Positions 6,342 through 9,510 of a stretch of 9,510 nt of DNA are shown here, in pieces; positions within the stretch are counted from its first letter, which is position 1, and the number at the start of each line of letters is the position of its first letter. The notes below the pieces were generated by a model, which was not told the origin of the DNA, did no database searches, and worked only from the letters and a program-made list of their open reading frames with translations. Origin of the DNA: CAZIVP01 sp964542915 (GTDB lineage Bacteria > Calditrichota > Calditrichia > Calditrichales > Calditrichaceae). A program made the position numbers and the translations under genes. The DNA is taken from contig CAZIVP010000036.1 of NCBI GenBank assembly GCA_964542915.1, positions 1 through 9,510 on the forward strand, given 5' to 3'.

Positions 6342-6376
6342 GCTCTGAACGTTAAATTTAACTTTCTTTTAAGAGC
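6342..6376. other. Palindrome inside an inverted repeat, between the propeller and mosaic genes
   Basis: GTTAAATTTAAC at 6351-6362 is a perfect 12-base palindrome. It is flanked by GCTCT (6342-6346) and AGAGC (6372-6376), which also pair. It lies 22 bases beyond the stop of the propeller gene and about 180 bases before the mosaic gene start. It could be a transcript 3'-end structure or a regulator site; there is no T run on the - strand right after it. Confidence 0.4.
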
Positions 6377-6397
6377 TTTGTATGGCTGTAATGGCAA

Positions 6398-6648
6398 TTA
6401 TTTCATCAAAATCATCTTCCTCATTTTTGAATAGCCTTGATCGGTGGTTAGCCGATACAGATACACGCCGTTGGATAAATGGCTGCCGTCGAAAGTAATT
6501 TGGTGGCGGCCGGCTGCCTTATTAGCGTTTAACAACGTTTCGATGGCTTTGCCGGTTATGTCATAAATAGTGATGGTTACCCTATCCGGCCGGTTCAAGA
6601 TAAATTCGATGGTGGTGGAAGGATTAAAAGGATTGGGATAATTTTGAT
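6398..6648 (-). repeat. Sorting-domain DNA repeat, copy B (partner 4049-4299)
   Basis: It codes for the C-terminal sorting domain of the beta-propeller protein and aligns without gaps to 4049-4299. At the protein level the last 22 residues differ by three substitutions. The flanks beyond the stop codons are unrelated, so only the domain is shared, not the downstream DNA. Confidence 0.85.
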
Positions 6649-7807
6649 CCAAAATAAATCCAGCTTCTACTTGTTTATCCGAACGATCCACCGATGTAAG
6701 CTGATGCTCATAACGAAGGACGCCGTCGCCCTCCGTTCCCAAAAAGGCCACAAAACGATCATCAATAACGACGCCGCTCATGCAGGTTACCATTGTAAGG
6801 GGTATTCGCGGCATGAACGGTGCGACCTGGAGATGCTCCCAGCTTTTCCCGCCGTCGAAGCTTTCATAAACGACAAATCGTTTTTCGGCATCCCCGCCGC
6901 CGGCCAGTATATGCTGTTGATCTGAGGGATTAACCGTCAGTGCGGTGATGTTGAGTCCATCATCTTTTAAACCTGTGAACCGCCAGCTTGTACCGCCGTC
7001 GCTGCTTTTGATCACCCCGCCGGAAATGGCGGCATACAAAGCCGCATTATTGAATGTGGTATCCGTAACCGATTCGACTACGGCCAGGTCGTTGCATTGA
7101 TGCACGGGTGCAAAGCCGTTATGGACAAGTTCCCAGGTTTGGCCGTCATCCCCGGAAACAAGAATGACCAGAGAAGGCACGGCGCTGGAAAAGACGCCGC
7201 CCGCCCACAGATAGCGATCGGAGTAGGTCAGCTTTTGAACGGATATATTGTCGTCGCCCGTCCAGGCTTTTTGCCAAACATCCCCTTGATAGCGATAAAG
7301 ATAAGGATTGTCGGCGCAGCCGATGAGCGGCATAGGCGGTTCGTGGCCGGAGTAGCCGATGCCGCTGAAATCGGTCATATAACCGACTTCAGCGTTCCGT
7401 AAGCCGGAGTCGGCCGGACTCCAGTACGACTGCCAAGGTTTAATTGTATAGATGAACACCGAATCCTGATAGCCCGTACTGTCGTCAAGAATAACACGTG
7501 GTTCAACGGCGCTATACACCGCCGGGTAATCGACGGGTCCTTTACCCTGTTTTTGAACATACAGGGCCGTTATCCGATGGTCATCAAAGCCCGCATACGT
7601 TTCCCACGCGGGTTGGGTATCGGAGAGACTGTGATAATATATCCCGCTGGAATCCGTGCCGGCCAATATAAACGGCTCCGGATAACTTTGCGGCGACGTG
7701 ATCGCCAGATCGCTGATATGACGCCCGCCTAACCCGTAATCGTTTAATTGCCCCGAGGCCTGATTGAACAGGAGCGATAAAAATAAAAACAGTGTAACAA
7801 GACGCAT
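6398..7807 (-). CDS. Secreted Asp-box beta-propeller protein with type 9 sorting domain
   Basis: A 469-residue protein from the ATG at 7807, chosen because GGGAG lies eight bases upstream and a signal peptide (MRLVTLFLFLSLLFNQASGQ) starts there. The frame stays open to an ATG at 7846 and a TTG at 7849 with no Shine-Dalgarno sequence. Three clear Asp boxes (S-x-D-x-G-x-[TS]-W) occur at about 218-225 (SGDDGQTW), 268-275 (SSDGGTSW) and 316-323 (SFDGGKSW); more degenerate W-x-x-Y/A blade ends precede them. This is the BNR/sortilin-like propeller pattern found in sialidases, Ycf48-type factors and many secreted proteins without known activity. No sialidase Arg triad or FRIP motif is visible, so enzyme activity is not supported. 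Residues 389-469 are the sorting domain, very close to that of the 4049 gene. Confidence 0.85.
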   Translation of the reverse strand: MRLVTLFLFLSLLFNQASGQLNDYGLGGRHISDLAITSPQSYPEPFILAGTDSSGIYYHSLSDTQPAWETYAGFDDHRITALYVQKQGKGPVDYPAVYSAVEPRVILDDSTGYQDSVFIYTIKPWQSYWSPADSGLRNAEVGYMTDFSGIGYSGHEPPMPLIGCADNPYLYRYQGDVWQKAWTGDDNISVQKLTYSDRYLWAGGVFSSAVPSLVILVSGDDGQTWELVHNGFAPVHQCNDLAVVESVTDTTFNNAALYAAISGGVIKSSDGGTSWRFTGLKDDGLNITALTVNPSDQQHILAGGGDAEKRFVVYESFDGGKSWEHLQVAPFMPRIPLTMVTCMSGVVIDDRFVAFLGTEGDGVLRYEHQLTSVDRSDKQVEAGFILDQNYPNPFNPSTTIEFILNRPDRVTITIYDITGKAIETLLNANKAAGRHQITFDGSHLSNGVYLYRLTTDQGYSKMRKMILMK

Positions 7808-7815
7808 AAACAGGA

Positions 7816-7820
7816 CTCCC
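7816..7820 (-). promoter_or_regulatory. Ribosome binding site of the propeller gene
   Basis: GGGAG on the - strand, eight bases before the ATG at 7807. It decides for this start over the two upstream in-frame candidates at 7846 and 7849. Confidence 0.55.
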
Positions 7821-7852
7821 AATATTTTTTTCAGAGGTGAGATCATCAACTA

Positions 7853-7858
7853 ATTATA
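7853..7858 (-). promoter_or_regulatory. Possible -10 element (TATAAT) upstream of the propeller gene
   Basis: A consensus TATAAT on the - strand, 45 bases before the ATG at 7807, in the 187-base gap after the preceding gene. No matching -35 hexamer is found 16-18 bases upstream and the region is AT-rich, so chance is a real alternative. FCB bacteria often use a different promoter consensus. Confidence 0.25.
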
Positions 7859-7953
7859 AATTACGACAAATTTAATGCCATACTCTATTTGTTTTAAAAA
7901 GCGCTGTTGAGACCTATTTAAGTTATCTTTTGACGCATTGATTGTGAAAGAGC

Positions 7954-7990
7954 TGCGAATAATATTCGTACTTCGCGAAAACGATTCGCA
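7954..7990 (-). other. Inverted repeat just after the DUF5683-like gene
   Basis: TGCGAAT (7954-7960) pairs with ATTCGCA (7984-7990). The 23-base interior holds alternative pairings, including the palindrome TTCGCGAA and CGAAT-AAT-ATTCG. On the - strand the structure begins four bases after the TAA stop of the gene ending at 7995, so it is well placed to end or protect that transcript. Only a short GCTCTTTC follows, so it is not a classic T-tract terminator. Confidence 0.45.
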
Positions 7991-7994
7991 CCTA

Positions 7995-8861
7995 TTAAAA
8001 GTGCAGGTGGATGAAGACTCGGGTAGTTTCAGAAGATTGAAGGGCGGGTCGATACGAAATCCCGATGCGGTACTGCCGGCTCTGCTGCCAATCCTGAATC
8101 AGATCATACTGGCAATAAAGCCAAAGAGCCGCAGCCGCGGCGCCGAACATATTGCGTAATTGGTAGGATCGGTTGTAATCATTATAGCGGGAACGGATAG
8201 CGTCATCGTCCACCGCGTTTAAATAGTCGCGTTCCTTTCTCGCCGTGTCATACATATAATAAACGGCAGCGGGGATTGTAATCAAGCTAAAGCCGCTGAT
8301 CCAATAACCTTTTTTATTTTGATTCAAGTAGTAATGGCCCCAGCCGGGCCAGAGCAAAGAGCGCCACAATGCCGAAGGTAACACTTTTTGAAGCTCAGAG
8401 GCCGGTTTTTCCTTTGTTAACATCTGTTTTTCACTGCGTATATCCGGTGGACTCTTCTGTTGCGGCGGTTGCACCGAAACCGTGGTATCTCCTACCGAAA
8501 TTTCAGATTTAAGGTCGTTAAAGAACCCGATGATTTTCGGCGAGGTGCGTAAGGAATCCAATTGATAAGAAGCGTCGATAGCGAGCATGGCCTTAAACGT
8601 TTCGGCAGATTCCGTATCCTGATTGCGGTTATACTGAGCAATTGCTTTCATACGTAACAATGCGAGCCGATCTCTTTTCGAAAAGGCTATTTTTTCCGAA
8701 AGCAACGAATCGACGGTTTGAATCACCTGCTGGTAACGGAAGGCTTTAAAGTGCTGAAACACCTGGTGCACGTGATCATCTTTAGCCTGCTGGCTGTACA
8801 GCGGCTGCCCAATAATCAATGCATAAACCAACAATGTGAATGAAATGAATGATCTCATCAT
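7995..8861 (-). CDS. TPR-like periplasmic region plus DUF5683-like membrane domain
   Basis: A 288-residue protein. A signal peptide spans residues 1-24 (MMRSFISFTLLVYALIIGQPLYSQ). Residues 28-120 are helical and TPR-like, ending in D-x-S-Y-Q-L-D-S-L-R-T-S-P-K-I, a pattern common before such domains in FCB bacteria. A Pro/Gln/Lys linker covers 121-160. Residues 162-256 start with A-L-W-R-S-L-L-W-P-G-W-G-H-Y-Y, the R-S-x-x-x-P-G-x-G-x-x-Y signature of DUF5683-type proteins, and include hydrophobic spans near 187-204 and 237-254. The function of the family is unknown. The start codon overlaps the stop of the upstream Kelch gene by three bases, and no strong Shine-Dalgarno sequence is present, so translational coupling is likely. 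An ATG one codon later (8858) is an equally good start. Confidence 0.82.
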   Translation of the reverse strand: MMRSFISFTLLVYALIIGQPLYSQQAKDDHVHQVFQHFKAFRYQQVIQTVDSLLSEKIAFSKRDRLALLRMKAIAQYNRNQDTESAETFKAMLAIDASYQLDSLRTSPKIIGFFNDLKSEISVGDTTVSVQPPQQKSPPDIRSEKQMLTKEKPASELQKVLPSALWRSLLWPGWGHYYLNQNKKGYWISGFSLITIPAAVYYMYDTARKERDYLNAVDDDAIRSRYNDYNRSYQLRNMFGAAAAALWLYCQYDLIQDWQQSRQYRIGISYRPALQSSETTRVFIHLHF

Positions 8862-9510
8862 CGTATCAGCATCATCTTTTTAATGGCGCGGCGATGATCC
8901 GTCGATAATTTATAAAAATAAAGACCGGAGGCCGCGGGTTGGTCGTTGTCATCCCGGCCGTTCCAGCGTATTGTACGATGGCCCGCTGCCACTTGATCGT
9001 CGAGGATCGTTTTTATCAGACGGCCACGGGTATCGAAAATTTCCAGCCGCACGTTTGCACGCTTCTTCAAATAAAACGGAATCGTTGTTTGAGGATTAAA
9101 TGGATTGGGATAGTTGTCTTGAAGCACAAAATCTTCATCCGATAAATATGATGCCCTTTCGGTCACATCTGTAGCGGACTCAAAGGGCAATACATGCATT
9201 TCGACTTCAGCAACGCATTGGCCCTGCGGCCCCTGTCCGCCGAAAACATACACAGCGCTGTCGTAATACGCCGCCGCTAATTCCGAACGGGCAATATTTA
9301 AGGGATCCGTTCCGCTGACATAGCCGCCATATAAGAAGTGATATTCAAATAGCTCGGTGCTTGCCAATGGCTCTTCATTTTCATCATAACCACCGATGAC
9401 CAGAATACGCTCATCCGATACAGGGACGGCCGCGCCCGCTGCGCGTTCCCACCACATGGTTTCCGAAATACTGTAAACCGTATCTTCCGGAACATAAAAA
9501 CGATCGATCT
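8858..9510 (-). CDS. Kelch-repeat protein with type 9 sorting domain (5' end outside window)
   Basis: The frame is open from the stop at 8858 to the window edge. An ATG lies at 9457, but 17 further in-frame codons (ending ...VYSISET) precede it with no stop, and they continue a Kelch blade, so the gene starts beyond the window. At least 216 residues are visible. Two Kelch-type strands are clear: D-E-R-I-L-V-I-G-G-Y (residues 32-41 of the visible part) and A-V-Y-V-F-G-G-Q (85-92), each with the double glycine and followed by a turn and a second strand; 'RSELAAAYYD' precedes the second. A linker leads to the sorting domain at about 131-216, from N-Y-P-N-P-F-N-P-Q-T-T to K-K-M-M-L-I-R. The Kelch propeller was probably larger. 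It overlaps the next gene by three bases, indicating one transcript. Confidence 0.85.
   Translation of the reverse strand, partial: IDRFYVPEDTVYSISETMWWERAAGAAVPVSDERILVIGGYDENEEPLASTELFEYHFLYGGYVSGTDPLNIARSELAAAYYDSAVYVFGGQGPQGQCVAEVEMHVLPFESATDVTERASYLSDEDFVLQDNYPNPFNPQTTIPFYLKKRANVRLEIFDTRGRLIKTILDDQVAAGHRTIRWNGRDDNDQPAASGLYFYKLSTDHRRAIKKMMLIR

Noticed and set aside
6398..7807. Sialidase, because of Asp boxes
   Set aside because: Asp boxes are common in many propellers. The FRIP motif and arginine triad of sialidases are not visible.
9298..9495. Second - strand frame of 65 codons overlapping the Kelch gene
   Set aside because: It is out of frame with the Kelch motifs, which continue to the window edge in the other frame.
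1..9510. CRISPR array or phage-defence island
   Set aside because: No regularly spaced short repeats and no Cas, restriction or toxin-antitoxin genes; the only nuclease is the small GIY-YIG protein.

Overview
The window looks like chromosomal DNA from a Gram-negative bacterium of the Fibrobacterota-Chlorobiota-Bacteroidota (FCB) superphylum, most likely one of its less studied phyla (Calditrichota, Marinimicrobia, Ignavibacteriota or KSB1-like). The main reason is that four of the six long genes end in the same kind of C-terminal domain. It opens with N-[YQ]-P-N-P-F-N, runs through an 'IYDITGK'-like strand and a 'SGLYLYRL'-like strand, and finishes with 'KMILMK' or a similar basic end. This is the FlgD-Ig-like type 9 secretion (Por) sorting domain. 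The phylum is inference; nothing here fixes it.

Left edge (1-413, + strand): a small tandem GIY-YIG nuclease locus. The window opens inside the last 11 codons of one copy. A short hairpin, a sequence that folds like the T arm and 3' acceptor strand of a tRNA, and a clear intrinsic terminator follow. Then comes a complete 82-codon GIY-YIG gene whose last 62 bases repeat the window's first 62 with one mismatch, at a period of 351 bp. The second copy has the hairpin but loses the match exactly where the tRNA-like part would begin.

Middle and right (754-9510, all - strand): six genes for exported proteins, read right to left. They are a Kelch-repeat protein with a sorting domain (5' end outside the window); a TPR-like/DUF5683-like membrane protein overlapping it by 3 bases; an Asp-box beta-propeller protein with a sorting domain; an unusual mosaic protein; a small lipoprotein; and a DUF3160 protein with a sorting domain. 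The mosaic protein (4049-6163) has a cytoplasmic-looking Cys-rich N-terminal domain, an internal signal-like segment, three CxxC...HxxxH modules separated by Asp-rich calcium-type repeats, and a sorting domain. No transporter, regulator or metabolic enzyme is present. The group reads as a cluster of cell-surface or secreted proteins, not as one pathway.

The two items most worth a second look are the mosaic protein and the GIY-YIG/tRNA-like tandem unit. A third is the near-identical DNA coding for the sorting domains of the 4049 and 6398 genes, which suggests recent copying or gene conversion. I found no CRISPR array, transposase, complete tRNA or rRNA.
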